Positions 7,015 to 16,237 of a stretch of 40,662 nt of DNA are shown piece by piece; the first letter of the stretch is position 1, and each line of letters starts with the position of its first letter. The translations under genes were made by a program, and so were the position numbers. Location: contig CAHJWK010000029.1 of assembly GCA_903642275.1 (NCBI GenBank), positions 1 through 40,662 of the forward strand, read 5' to 3'. Source of the stretch: Chitinophagaceae bacterium. GTDB taxonomy: Bacteria > Bacteroidota > Bacteroidia > Chitinophagales > Chitinophagaceae. Below the pieces are notes generated by a model that saw only the letters and a list, made by a program, of their open reading frames with translations, was not told the DNA's origin and made no database searches.

Positions 7015-9357
7015 ATGAGACACCTGTTATTGAATTATATAAAGTGCTTGTTCTTTGCTGCAATTTGTTTTTGCCTGGTTAGTTCTGCTTCAGCACAATA
7101 TCTTGCAGGTTCTCCGGTTGCTATCAATGGTAAGCTTAAGGTGTCGGGTACACATCTTGTAAATGCCTGTGGAAATATTATTCAGTTAAGAGGAATAAGT
7201 TCTGCCGGTTTGCAATATTTCCCTCAATGTTATAACAATTCATCATTAAGTATATTGGCAACAGACTGGGGCATTGATATATTTCGTCTTGCTATGTATG
7301 TAGATGAAGGCGGTTACCTGACTAATCCATCTTACTGGAAGACTCATATAGACAGTATGGTAACGGAATGCGGTAAGCTTGGTGTTTATTGTGTGATTGA
7401 CTGGCATATACTTAACCCAGGTGATCCTAATGCGCATTTATCTGACGCTGAAGATTTTTGGTCTTACATGTCAGCCAAACATGCAAATGATAAGCAGGTT
7501 TTATATGAAATATGTAATGAGCCAAATGGCGTATTATGGTCAACAATAAAATCTTATGCAAATGACATCATACCAAAAATACGCGCTAATGATCCATCAA
7601 CTATTATCATAGTTGGAACACCAACCTATAGCCAGGATGTTGATGTTGCATCAGCAGATAAGCTGACTTTTTCAAACATTATGTACACGCTGCATTTTTA
7701 TTCAGGCACACATGGGCAATCTTTACGTGATAAAGGCAACCTTGCCATTGCAAATGGTGCAGCTTTATTTGTAACGGAATGTGGCACCAGTACTGCCAGC
7801 GGTGATGGCGGCCCTTATCTTGATTCAATGCAAACATGGCTCGATTGGATGTCAACGAATAAAATTAGTTGGATAAACTGGAATTTTTCTGATAAGTCTG
7901 AAACCTCTTCAGCATTAACAGCCAATGCATGTTCTACTTCAAGCTGGAACAGTACTTCCACTTCAGGCACATTCATGAAACAAAAAATTTTAAGTCCTGC
8001 AGATAATTTTGTTTGTAGTGGAAGTACAAATTCGCCTCCTTCAGTCAGTATTACTTTTCCTGCAAACAATGCTGTTTACAACACATCACCAACAAGCATA
8101 ACGCTTAAAGCAGTTGCCTCCGATATAGGCGGCACTGTTAAATGGGTTAAGTTTTATAATGGCAGTAAATTAATAAGAACAGACAGCACCAGCCCTTATC
8201 TTTATACATGGAGTAATGTAGCCGCAGGTACGTATTCAATTACAGCTAAAGCTGCTGATGATAGCGGTGCAATAACGATATCTTCACCGGTTAGCATAAC
8301 AGTAAAATCGGCTTCAAATAAATCACCTACAGTCTCCATTACAACGCCTGCAAATAATGCAACTTATACTTTACCTGCAACTATAGAGTTAACGGCCACC
8401 GCATCTGACGCAGATGGTTCTATAAATTATGTTGCTTTTTATAGCGGATCAACTTTAATCAATACACAATATAGCAGCCCATATAGTTTTACATGGAAAA
8501 ATGTAAGTGCAGGTGTATATCGCATTACTGCACATGCAAAAGATAATGAAGGAGCAGTAACGACTTCTTCTGTCATAAATATAACCGTGACTGGCAATTC
8601 AACAAGCAGCCTGAAAGTGCAGTACAAAAATGTAGATGCCAACGCAACTACAAATACTTTGCGGCCATGGATGCAGATTATAAATACCGGTGCAACTGCT
8701 GTTAATTTAAGTGACCTTAAACTGAGGTATTGGTACACAAATGATGGTGCCACTTCGCAAAATTATTATTGTGACTATTCTGCTGTTGGATGTGGTAATA
8801 TCACAAGCAGGTTTGTAAATCTTTCAGGCAGTATTACAGGTGCTAACAATTATCTTGAACTTGGCTTTACTTCAGGTGCGATTGCCGCCGGCAGCAGTTC
8901 CGATGAGATACAGGATAGAATTGCAAAATCTGACTGGAGCAATTATACGCAAACAGGTGATTACTCATTTGATGCAAGCAAAACAGATTATGCTGACTGG
9001 AATAAAATAACATTATATAAAAACGGTGTGCTGGTTTGGGGAACAGAACCTTCAGGTTATAGTTCATCAGCCATTGCAGCCACAATGTCAACAGATGATA
9101 AAGCGGCGCTGACGCTTAATCCAAATCCATCTGCAAGCTATACTAATTTATATTATTCATCTTCGGTAAAACAACAGGCTACAATTTTTATAAGAAGTAT
9201 TACTTCTGTAAATCAGTTAGAAATAAATCACACTATGGATGCAGGGCTGAATAAAATAAGGCTTGATTTATCATCATTAGTATCTGGAAATTATTATATA
9301 AGTGTTGTTCCTGTAAATGGAAAGATAGTTGTAAAAAAGATGGTGATAATAAAATAA
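7015..9357 (+). CDS. Secreted GH5 endoglucanase with two Ig-like domains, CBM3 and a T9SS sorting tail
   Basis: The 780-residue protein starts with a signal peptide (cleavage likely after SSASA, residue 27). The glycoside hydrolase family 5 domain spans about residues 35-330: LRGISSAGLQYF, VIDWHI, acid/base Glu169 in YEICNEPNG, nucleophile Glu255 in FVTECGTS, and WINWNFSDKSE. Two Ig-like repeats follow (about 341-432 and 435-527; each begins PS/TVSIT-PANNA-Y). A family 3 carbohydrate-binding module spans about 533-680 (LKVQYKNVDANATTNTLRPW to ITLYKNGVLVWG). A T9SS type A sorting domain occupies about 699-780 (LNPNPSASYTNLYY to GKIVVKKMVIIK). The enzyme probably cuts beta-1,4-glucan, and the tail sends it across the outer membrane. 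No other polysaccharide-degradation genes adjoin it. The GH5 subfamily assignment (subfamily 2-like) is by resemblance only. Confidence 0.95.
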   Translation: MRHLLLNYIKCLFFAAICFCLVSSASAQYLAGSPVAINGKLKVSGTHLVNACGNIIQLRGISSAGLQYFPQCYNNSSLSILATDWGIDIFRLAMYVDEGGYLTNPSYWKTHIDSMVTECGKLGVYCVIDWHILNPGDPNAHLSDAEDFWSYMSAKHANDKQVLYEICNEPNGVLWSTIKSYANDIIPKIRANDPSTIIIVGTPTYSQDVDVASADKLTFSNIMYTLHFYSGTHGQSLRDKGNLAIANGAALFVTECGTSTASGDGGPYLDSMQTWLDWMSTNKISWINWNFSDKSETSSALTANACSTSSWNSTSTSGTFMKQKILSPADNFVCSGSTNSPPSVSITFPANNAVYNTSPTSITLKAVASDIGGTVKWVKFYNGSKLIRTDSTSPYLYTWSNVAAGTYSITAKAADDSGAITISSPVSITVKSASNKSPTVSITTPANNATYTLPATIELTATASDADGSINYVAFYSGSTLINTQYSSPYSFTWKNVSAGVYRITAHAKDNEGAVTTSSVINITVTGNSTSSLKVQYKNVDANATTNTLRPWMQIINTGATAVNLSDLKLRYWYTNDGATSQNYYCDYSAVGCGNITSRFVNLSGSITGANNYLELGFTSGAIAAGSSSDEIQDRIAKSDWSNYTQTGDYSFDASKTDYADWNKITLYKNGVLVWGTEPSGYSSSAIAATMSTDDKAALTLNPNPSASYTNLYYSSSVKQQATIFIRSITSVNQLEINHTMDAGLNKIRLDLSSLVSGNYYISVVPVNGKIVVKKMVIIK

Positions 9358-9373
9358 TAACCTTGATTATTTT
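9351..9373. terminator. Possible AT-only convergent hairpin between the cellulase gene and ispG
   Basis: AAAATAAT (9351-9358) and ATTATTTT (9366-9373) pair around a 7-nt loop, overlapping the stop codons of both convergent genes. The stem has no G-C pair, so terminator activity is uncertain. Confidence 0.35.
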
Positions 9374-11460
9374 ACTTCCATTAAGTCAGCGACAGAAGTT
9401 GGCTCAACCCATGCGCTATATTCTTTTATTAGATTAATGAGTTCATCTACGGCAACGTTATTATCAACATTTCTTTTAATAATGTCTTTGCCTTTATATA
9501 AAGTTATTTTGCCAACACCGCTGCCAACATAACCAAAATCGGCATCAGCCATTTCTCCGGGACCATTTACAATACAACCCATGATAGCAATCTTTACACC
9601 TTTAAGATGATTGGTTACTGCACGTATTTTTGCAGTTGTTTCCTGAAGATCAAATAATGTTCTGCCACAGCTTGGGCAACTGATGTATTCGGTTTTTGAA
9701 ATGCGTGTGCGTGTTGCCTGTAATATTGAAAACGAGGTTGCGTTTAAAAACTGGTGATTGTTAGTAACAGGAATATAATTGCGGCCACTAAGTTTTATAT
9801 TCTTCATTTTCTTTGGGTCATTCATCAGCCACAGACCATCACCAAAACCATCCAATAACAATGCGCCGGCTTCCGCAGAAAATTGAATGAGTTGTTCATC
9901 AACTTCGCTGCAATTACTGTCAATACAAATAATAACCGGCGTTTTAATATTACGTTTCATTAAAGCAGTTATTGTTTGGCGAATATCAGCCATGCTGTTT
10001 TTGCCGGTTGAATACAAACAAAGCACTGCAGTAACATCTGTTGCAATAAGGTCAATTATTTTTTGTTTGATAGTTGTATCAATAGTATGTACATCCATCG
10101 AAATAAAATTTTGGGCGGATGATTTTTGTTCCGCATCCAAATATTCAACACCTTCAAATAATGGGAAAGCAACCATTGCTTCATTGCCTGAAAGCTTCAA
10201 CCATGTTTTTGCATTGCAGACAATTTTTAAGGTGCCGGGCAAATGGAAACCCAATATTTTATCAGCTGTATAAATATAATCAGCCGCTGAATCAGCAATG
10301 TTCCATTTATCAGTTACTATATTATAGTTATATCCAATTACTTGTAAATCTTCAGTATTTATTTTTTCTTTTTGCATGAAGTCTGCAACAACAACCGGCA
10401 TCAGCATTCTACCAATATTATTTACTTCATGTGTTTGCCTTCTTTTATATTCAAAGGGATTGTAAGAAAGTGTAACCGGTGACTTTTTGCCATTGACTGT
10501 TGACCGATGACCATTTGAAACATGCAGCTTATCAGAAATGTTATGCAATAAATTTTTTACAGGTGAATGATGATTGCGATGTTCATAACGTTTCACCAAA
10601 TCTTTACAAACAGGAATTTCAAATTCAGGATCTTCCGTTAAAGAAACACGTATCGTATCACCTAAACCATCTTCCATTAATGTACCGATGCCTACCGCGC
10701 TTTTTATTCTGCCATCTTCACCATCACCGGCTTCTGTAACACCAAGATGCAAAGGATAAATTTCATTGAACTCTTCAAACATTGTATTCACCAGCAAGCG
10801 ATAAGCCTGTACCATAACAAGCGTGTTGCTTGCCTTCATGCTCAATACAATGTTGTTATAATTTTTATTGCGGGCAATACGTAAAAACTCCATTGCGCTT
10901 TCCACCATTCCCATCGGCGAATCACCATAACGGCTCATAATTCTGTCGCTCAAAGAACCATGATTTGTACCGATACGCATGGCCGTTCCATACTCTTTAC
11001 AAATCTTAACCAATGGTGTAAAGCGTTCACGTATGCGGTCTATTTCTTCTGCATATTCCGCATCTGTATATTCAATTTGTTCAAACTTTTTCTTATCAAC
11101 ATAATTGCCCGGGTTCACCCTAACTTTTTCAACAATACGTGCAGCAATTTCTGCTGCATTTGGCGTAAAATGAATATCTGCAACAAGTGGCGTTTTATAA
11201 CCGCGTTTATGCAATTCATTTTTTATGTTGAGTAAATTTTCTGCTTCTTTTTTTGAGGGAGCCGTAATGCGAACCAGCTCTGCACCTGCTTCAATACAAC
11301 GGATGGATTGTTCAACGGTTGCAATCGTATCCATTGTATCAGTAGTTGTCATGGTTTGCACGCGAACCGGGTGCAGGTTGCCTAATAAAAGGTCACCAAC
11401 CTTGACCTCTAACGTTTTTAAACGGCTGTATTCTGTAAGTGAATTACAATATAACTGCAT
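9367..11460 (-). CDS. ispG: 4-hydroxy-3-methylbut-2-enyl diphosphate synthase (long form)
   Basis: The 697-residue protein is IspG/GcpE of the MEP isoprenoid pathway. It reduces methylerythritol cyclodiphosphate to HMBPP using a 4Fe-4S cluster. The N-terminal TIM barrel shows VRVQTMTTTDTMDT, ELVRITAPSKKEAENL, PLVADIHFTP, VRVNPGNY, MRIGTNHGSLSDRI and LHLGVTEAGDGEDG. The C-terminal domain holds the cluster ligands Cys595, Cys598 (CPSCGR) and Cys629 with Glu636 (GCIVNGPGE); the Cys629-Glu636 spacing is the family one. A central insert of over 200 residues (about 300-570) separates the domains, as in the three-domain form of Bacteroidota, Chlamydia and plants. A 64-bp gap separates it from the membrane protein gene upstream. 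Confidence 0.97.
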   Translation of the reverse strand: MQLYCNSLTEYSRLKTLEVKVGDLLLGNLHPVRVQTMTTTDTMDTIATVEQSIRCIEAGAELVRITAPSKKEAENLLNIKNELHKRGYKTPLVADIHFTPNAAEIAARIVEKVRVNPGNYVDKKKFEQIEYTDAEYAEEIDRIRERFTPLVKICKEYGTAMRIGTNHGSLSDRIMSRYGDSPMGMVESAMEFLRIARNKNYNNIVLSMKASNTLVMVQAYRLLVNTMFEEFNEIYPLHLGVTEAGDGEDGRIKSAVGIGTLMEDGLGDTIRVSLTEDPEFEIPVCKDLVKRYEHRNHHSPVKNLLHNISDKLHVSNGHRSTVNGKKSPVTLSYNPFEYKRRQTHEVNNIGRMLMPVVVADFMQKEKINTEDLQVIGYNYNIVTDKWNIADSAADYIYTADKILGFHLPGTLKIVCNAKTWLKLSGNEAMVAFPLFEGVEYLDAEQKSSAQNFISMDVHTIDTTIKQKIIDLIATDVTAVLCLYSTGKNSMADIRQTITALMKRNIKTPVIICIDSNCSEVDEQLIQFSAEAGALLLDGFGDGLWLMNDPKKMKNIKLSGRNYIPVTNNHQFLNATSFSILQATRTRISKTEYISCPSCGRTLFDLQETTAKIRAVTNHLKGVKIAIMGCIVNGPGEMADADFGYVGSGVGKITLYKGKDIIKRNVDNNVAVDELINLIKEYSAWVEPTSVADLMEVK

Positions 11461-11524
11461 AGAAATATTTACGAAGCAAAGTTACAGATTAGCTATTGCT
11501 GGTATGTGAAATTTTGGAGCCTTA

Positions 11525-12109
11525 TTAAAGATGTTCTTTATTGTATTGGAGGCGTTCCTGGCAAAATGCATTAAACTCTTTTTCTGTCTCGCTGCTTACG
11601 TCAGATTCAGTTTCTTTTTGCAGGATTTTATTGTTCTTGAAATCAACAGTAACCATATTATCTTTTAAAACAATGTTGTTTATTTCCTGCCATTGATAAT
11701 GTTTTGGAGGAAAGCTGTTGATAACAATTTCTTCTTTATCAAAACCTATTTCCTGTGGTAATTTTAATTGCCTTTCTATAAAAGAAGCGACGATATATAA
11801 TAAGGCAATCAACAAATTATTTTGCGGTGGTAGGAACCATAAAACAGCACCCGCCGTTAAAGCCCACCGGAATATAATTATCGAATCTTTTTTTCTATTG
11901 TGAAAAAAACTATAGAGCAAAAAAATAATAATGAAGCCATCAAGCAACAATATTAAATAAAAAGCATTGGCTGAAGTTCCTGTATAAATTAAACCATAAA
12001 CAGATACGCTTACTGCCAGCACACACATTAGAGCACTCACAAGATTAAGAGCTTTGTAAATCGAACGTTTTAGTGTTACAATAAAATCATATTCTTTTTC
12101 AGCAGGCAT
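11525..12109 (-). CDS. Hypothetical membrane protein, four helices plus PH-like tail
   Basis: I do not recognise a named family. The 194-residue protein has a short cytosolic start, about four hydrophobic segments (ALNLVSALMCVLAVSVSVYG, FYLILLLDGFIIIFLLYSFF, then IIIFRWALTAGAVLWFLP and NLLIALLYIVASFI), and a soluble tail of about 80 residues (EEIVINSFPPKHYQWQEINN, MVTVDFKNNKILQKE). That tail reads like the small PH-type beta domain seen in bacterial membrane proteins, which is inference. Its ATG overlaps the stop of the upstream agmatinase-family gene by one base, so translation of the two is probably coupled. ispG follows 64 bp downstream. Confidence 0.7.
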   Translation of the reverse strand: MPAEKEYDFIVTLKRSIYKALNLVSALMCVLAVSVSVYGLIYTGTSANAFYLILLLDGFIIIFLLYSFFHNRKKDSIIIFRWALTAGAVLWFLPPQNNLLIALLYIVASFIERQLKLPQEIGFDKEEIVINSFPPKHYQWQEINNIVLKDNMVTVDFKNNKILQKETESDVSSETEKEFNAFCQERLQYNKEHL

Positions 12110-13152
12110 TAATTATTGCTTTTCACTAAAAGGTTACACATTTTCCAGAGCAACCTTGCAGCAACCAGTGCATCATAATTGCTGTCACCGACGCCTACTT
12201 CTACCATATCAAAGCCAATTAATTTTTTGCCGCTTTCCACAATTTTTTTAAGCAGGTATAAAATCTGTTCGCTTTGAAAGCCGCCGGGTACAGGTGTGCC
12301 GGTATGTGGGCAAAGCTTCGGGTCAAGCCCATCAATATCCAAACTAAAATAAATACATTCGGGTAAATGATAAATCATTTCCTCTACTATATGCACCCAA
12401 TGATCGCCGGCAAACAAACGTTCTTTTATTTGCTGATCAAAATACGTAATTACTTTAAAATTACTGCTGCAGATATACTTCCATTCTTCCTGGCAAAAAT
12501 CTCTGATGCCGGCTTGAACCAAACGCTCTATTGCAGGTATTTCTGAAAGTGCATTATACATAATGCTTGCATGCGAATAATTGAAATTTTCATATGCTTT
12601 GCGCAAATCGCAATGCGCATCAATTTGTAAAATGCCAAATTTCGGATGCTTTTCTGCCAGCGCTTTGTAATAACCAAAAGCAACACTGTGGTCGCCACCA
12701 AGCAGGCCTACAAGTTTACCTCTCTCCAAAAGAGTTTTTGTTTGTTCATATACCCAATTATTCATCATTACGCTGCCTTCATTAATTTCCTTAAGGCTTT
12801 TAAGCATGAACTTATTGGTTTGAATGTCCTGGCCATGCGCAATAAAATCAATATATAGCTCCGCTTCTTTACGCAGATAATCACTTTTCATGAGGATTTT
12901 TTTATCAATATCACGCATAAAAAATCCCTGCTTCCATTCTTCCGGCATATCAGTGTCAAACAAATCTATATTCGTACTGGCTTTGTATATATGTTCAATT
13001 GCTCTGGCAGTACCGGCGTTGCAGCTAACAGTAACTTCCCACGGTACAGGTAGCAATACAACTCTTGAATCTTCTTCATTAAAAGGTAATCCGAATATAT
13101 TATTATTGCGATTAGCAACCGCGTTGATATCAAATTTTGAAAGGTCGGTCAT
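12109..13152 (-). CDS. Agmatinase/arginase (ureohydrolase) family enzyme
   Basis: The 347-residue protein carries the di-manganese site of ureohydrolases: GGDHS with His155, DAHCD with Asp178, His180 and Asp182, and SLDIDGLDP with Asp272 and Asp274. The family hydrolyses guanidino compounds (arginine, agmatine, formimidoylglutamate) to release urea or formamide. The unusually long N-terminal part (about 145 residues before GGDHS) resembles the group annotated as agmatinase family or formimidoylglutamase in Bacteroidota. The exact substrate cannot be fixed: no speA, hut or arg genes are nearby. It is followed, with one base of overlap, by the membrane protein gene. Confidence 0.85.
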   Translation of the reverse strand: MTDLSKFDINAVANRNNNIFGLPFNEEDSRVVLLPVPWEVTVSCNAGTARAIEHIYKASTNIDLFDTDMPEEWKQGFFMRDIDKKILMKSDYLRKEAELYIDFIAHGQDIQTNKFMLKSLKEINEGSVMMNNWVYEQTKTLLERGKLVGLLGGDHSVAFGYYKALAEKHPKFGILQIDAHCDLRKAYENFNYSHASIMYNALSEIPAIERLVQAGIRDFCQEEWKYICSSNFKVITYFDQQIKERLFAGDHWVHIVEEMIYHLPECIYFSLDIDGLDPKLCPHTGTPVPGGFQSEQILYLLKKIVESGKKLIGFDMVEVGVGDSNYDALVAARLLWKMCNLLVKSNN

Positions 13153-13289
13153 TATATATTTTTAGAAAAGTTGTGCAAGATACTAGCAATTTTAAAACCA
13201 TATTTTGATATTAGCTTTACGTTTAATTGATGCTTAAACTTAACAAAATGCTTTTGAAATGTTTGGAACAATCTGATACGCTTTTGAGT

Positions 13290-13297
13290 TAATTTTG
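13290..13297 (+). promoter_or_regulatory. Candidate -7 box (TAATTTTG) for ccmE-ccmF
   Basis: TAATTTTG fits the Bacteroidota -7 pattern TAnnTTTG and lies 17 bp before the ccmE start in the 161-bp gap divergent from the agmatinase-family gene. The nearest upstream TTG (13262-13264) is about 25 bp away, longer than the usual spacing. Confidence 0.4.
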
Positions 13298-13313
13298 CAG
13301 CCGAATTTTAAGT

Positions 13314-13724
13314 ATGAAAAAAATGCACATAGTTGCGCTGGTGCTTATTGCACTTGCCATTGCAACACTTATAAGTTTTATGGGCGATGTTACAATGTAT
13401 GAAACAATTGCTTCTGCAAAACAAAAGCCTGGCAAAGCCGTAACGCTGATTGCAAAAATGGATAAAGCGCAGCCTTTTAATTATAATCCGATTAAAAATC
13501 CTAATTATCTTGAGTTTACTGCTATTGACACATTAGGTAATTCTATTGAAGTTGTATATCATAACACCAAACCAACAGACATGGAAAAAAGTGAAAGGCT
13601 GGTATTGAAAGGAAAAGTGGAAGATGGTAAGTTTGAATGTAAAGATATATTGCTGAAATGCCCTTCAAAATATAAAGACGACGCAAACGCCAATGCAAAA
13701 AATGTGAGCGCATCCGTTCAATAA
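13314..13724 (+). CDS. ccmE: Cytochrome c maturation protein CcmE, CxxxY type
   Basis: The 136-residue protein has one N-terminal membrane anchor (IVALVLIALAIATLISF) and an OB-fold domain, the layout of the periplasmic haem chaperone CcmE (YLEFTAIDTLGNSIEVVYH, ERLVLKGKVEDGKFECKDILLKCPSKY). Classical CcmE holds haem covalently through a His in an H-x3-Y motif. Here the aligned motif is Cys116-Pro-Ser-Lys-Tyr120, so Cys replaces His. A CxxxY CcmE is established in Desulfovibrio, where haem attaches to the Cys. The gene is followed 6 bp later by ccmF and carries a Lys/Asn-rich tail. It probably hands haem to CcmF for ligation to apocytochrome c. Confidence 0.87.
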   Translation: MKKMHIVALVLIALAIATLISFMGDVTMYETIASAKQKPGKAVTLIAKMDKAQPFNYNPIKNPNYLEFTAIDTLGNSIEVVYHNTKPTDMEKSERLVLKGKVEDGKFECKDILLKCPSKYKDDANANAKNVSASVQ

Positions 13725-13730
13725 ACAATA

Positions 13731-16172
13731 ATGAAGTATAATGGTGAACATTTATTGTGGGGAGAAGCGGGTCATTTTTTTGCGGTGCTTTCATTTGTCG
13801 CTTCACTCGTAGCAACCATCAGTTTTTTTAAGTCTTCACGTAATAATTTATTGGCTGAACAACAAAGCTGGATAAAGCTTGCAAGGATTTCTTTCTTTAT
13901 TGAAACAGCATGTGTATTTGGCATTTTTGGATTGATGTATTTTATCATTTCGCACCATTATCATGAGTACTATTATGCATGGAATCATTCATCACGCAGC
14001 CTTGAAAAAAAATATTTGTTTGCAAGCTTTTGGGAAGGGCAGGAAGGTAGTTTTATGCTATGGAATGTGTGGCATTGTGTGCTTGGCTGGATATTAATCT
14101 GGCGCAGCAAAAAATGGGAAGCGCCGGTTTTAAGCGTTATAAGTTTTGCCCAGGTGTGTATATCAACCATGTTGTTAGGTATTTATTTTTTTGGATGGAA
14201 GACCGGCAGCAACCCGTTTGCTTTATTAAGAAATGAACTGAATGCGCCGGTACTTTTTACTAATCCTGATTACTTACAATTTCAAAAAATTTACGAAGGC
14301 AACGACTTGAATGCAGCATTGCAGAATTACTGGATGGTGATACATCCGCCAATTTTGTTCTTAGGTTTTGCTTCAACCGTAGTTCCTTTCGCTTATGCCA
14401 TTGCGGGGTTGATGAAGAATGATCACAGTTGGGTTAAAGCTGCAATTCCGTGGGCTGCGTTTACAGGCGCCGTTTTAGGAACAGGTGTTATGATGGGGGC
14501 AGCATGGGCCTATGAAAGCTTAAATTTTGGTGGTTATTGGGCATGGGACCCTGTAGAAAATGCATCGCTTGTTCCATGGCTTGTTATGATTGGCGGTTTG
14601 CATACAGCCATTGTTTATAAGAACAGCGGCTACTCGTTAAAAGCAACTTATATTTTTTTCATACTATCTTTTTCACTTGTATTGTATGAAACTTTTTTAA
14701 CACGCAGTGGCATTTTAGGTGATACTTCTGTACATGCATTTACAGAATTGGATATGAGTACACAGCTTATTTGTTTCGTACTGATATTTTTTGTTCCTGC
14801 AATGGTTTTATATTTCTATCGCAGCAAAAAAATTCCATCCATTCACAAAGAAGAAAGCAGTTACAGCCGCGAGTTTTGGATGTTTATTGGTGCACTGGTT
14901 TTGTTTTTATCATCTATAATTATCACTGCAAAAACATCCGTACCGGTATTCAACAAAATCTTCGGCACTAAAGTAGCCATGCCGGAAGACCCTGTTTTTT
15001 CTTATAACCAGGTTCAGGTTTTTATTGCCATTATTATCGGTGTACTTACAGCCATCACCCAATATTTTAAATATAAGAACACTCACAAAAAAGTTTTTTT
15101 AAAAAAGATTTTGCCGCCAACAATTATTGCACTTATTATAAGCCTTTGTATAAGTTTAATCGGCAATATTAATTACCAAATAAAAGGCGTTGGCTTTATG
15201 ATTGCGATTCATATTGCCATGTTTGCTGCTGTATATGGTTTGGTTGCCAACCTTGCTTACTTATGGATTGGTTTAAAAGGCAAAATGAAATCCGCAGGTG
15301 CGTCTGTAGCACATATAGGTTTTGCGCTGGCTTTAATGGGAATTTTAATTTCATCAAGCCGAAAAACTACGCTTAGCGAAAACACAACAGGCATTGCTTT
15401 ATTACCTAAGTCAAAAGACTATGACCCGCAGGAAAATATAACCTTGTTTAAAGGTGTGCAAACAGACATGGGTAGGTATGATGTTACATATGCTGGTGAT
15501 TCAGTAAATAATTCAAATCATAAAAAATATTTTGAGCTGCAGTTTGCCAGTAAAGATGGGAGAGAGAAATTTAATATCTATCCTGACCTGATTAAAAATA
15601 ATAAAGGCGCAGAAGGTAATTCAGCAAATCCTGATAATAAGCATTACTGGAATCGGGACATATTTGTATATGTTTCTGCAGCACAAAATGGTGAACAGGA
15701 TGATACAAGCCAATACAAGCCTGTTGCCATGAAAGCAGGTGATTCAGCATTTTTCTCAAACGGAATTATCGTGTTGAATAAGGTTGAAAAAAACACTGAT
15801 TCACTCAATAAAAAGTTATTGCCGGGCGAAGTAGGTATTGGAATGAACATGACAATAATATCAAAAGATGGAATGCATTACAAAGCTATGCCGGTTGTTG
15901 CTTTAAAAAATGATGCGCTTAGAAATATACCTGATACAATAATTGCGCAAAGCTTAGTTATACGCTTTAATAAATTATCTGATGCCGGTGGTGGTAAAAT
16001 TGAATTAGGCATTAAAGAAGATAAAAGTATTCAAAGCATTATTACGCTTAAAGTTTACCTTTTTCCTTTTATTAATGTATTATGGATTGGTATTATTATA
16101 ATGGTTGCCGGATTTATCATGAGTATGGTTCAGCGCATTCGTACAGGTTTTAAAATGGCTGTTTCCGGTTAA
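13731..16172 (+). CDS. ccmF: CcmF-type cytochrome c haem lyase subunit
   Basis: The 813-residue polytopic membrane protein has the haem-handling WWD-type signature GGYWAWDPVENASLVPWL (about residues 266-283) and the conserved periplasmic His segment MVIHPPILFLGF, plus EGQEGSFMLWNVWH near residue 100. These are features of the CcmF/NrfE/CcsA superfamily. A periplasmic domain of about 200 residues (about 550-780) precedes the last helix (INVLWIGIIIMVAGFIMSM), as in CcmF. With CcmE it attaches haem to CXXCH motifs of exported apocytochromes. No ccmA, B, C, G or H is in the window, so the remaining components must be encoded elsewhere. Confidence 0.95.
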   Translation: MKYNGEHLLWGEAGHFFAVLSFVASLVATISFFKSSRNNLLAEQQSWIKLARISFFIETACVFGIFGLMYFIISHHYHEYYYAWNHSSRSLEKKYLFASFWEGQEGSFMLWNVWHCVLGWILIWRSKKWEAPVLSVISFAQVCISTMLLGIYFFGWKTGSNPFALLRNELNAPVLFTNPDYLQFQKIYEGNDLNAALQNYWMVIHPPILFLGFASTVVPFAYAIAGLMKNDHSWVKAAIPWAAFTGAVLGTGVMMGAAWAYESLNFGGYWAWDPVENASLVPWLVMIGGLHTAIVYKNSGYSLKATYIFFILSFSLVLYETFLTRSGILGDTSVHAFTELDMSTQLICFVLIFFVPAMVLYFYRSKKIPSIHKEESSYSREFWMFIGALVLFLSSIIITAKTSVPVFNKIFGTKVAMPEDPVFSYNQVQVFIAIIIGVLTAITQYFKYKNTHKKVFLKKILPPTIIALIISLCISLIGNINYQIKGVGFMIAIHIAMFAAVYGLVANLAYLWIGLKGKMKSAGASVAHIGFALALMGILISSSRKTTLSENTTGIALLPKSKDYDPQENITLFKGVQTDMGRYDVTYAGDSVNNSNHKKYFELQFASKDGREKFNIYPDLIKNNKGAEGNSANPDNKHYWNRDIFVYVSAAQNGEQDDTSQYKPVAMKAGDSAFFSNGIIVLNKVEKNTDSLNKKLLPGEVGIGMNMTIISKDGMHYKAMPVVALKNDALRNIPDTIIAQSLVIRFNKLSDAGGGKIELGIKEDKSIQSIITLKVYLFPFINVLWIGIIIMVAGFIMSMVQRIRTGFKMAVSG

Positions 16173-16185
16173 AAATATTTAAGGT

Positions 16186-16193
16186 TACTTTTG
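16186..16193 (+). promoter_or_regulatory. Candidate -7 box (TACTTTTG) before the DUF4294 gene
   Basis: TACTTTTG fits the Bacteroidota -7 pattern TAnnTTTG and lies 45 bp before the DUF4294 start, just after the ccmF stop. No clear TTG was found at the -33 position. Confidence 0.35.
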
Positions 16194-16237
16194 CTTTCAA
16201 TAAAATATTGAGGTAACATTTCTGTTTATATAGTGTT

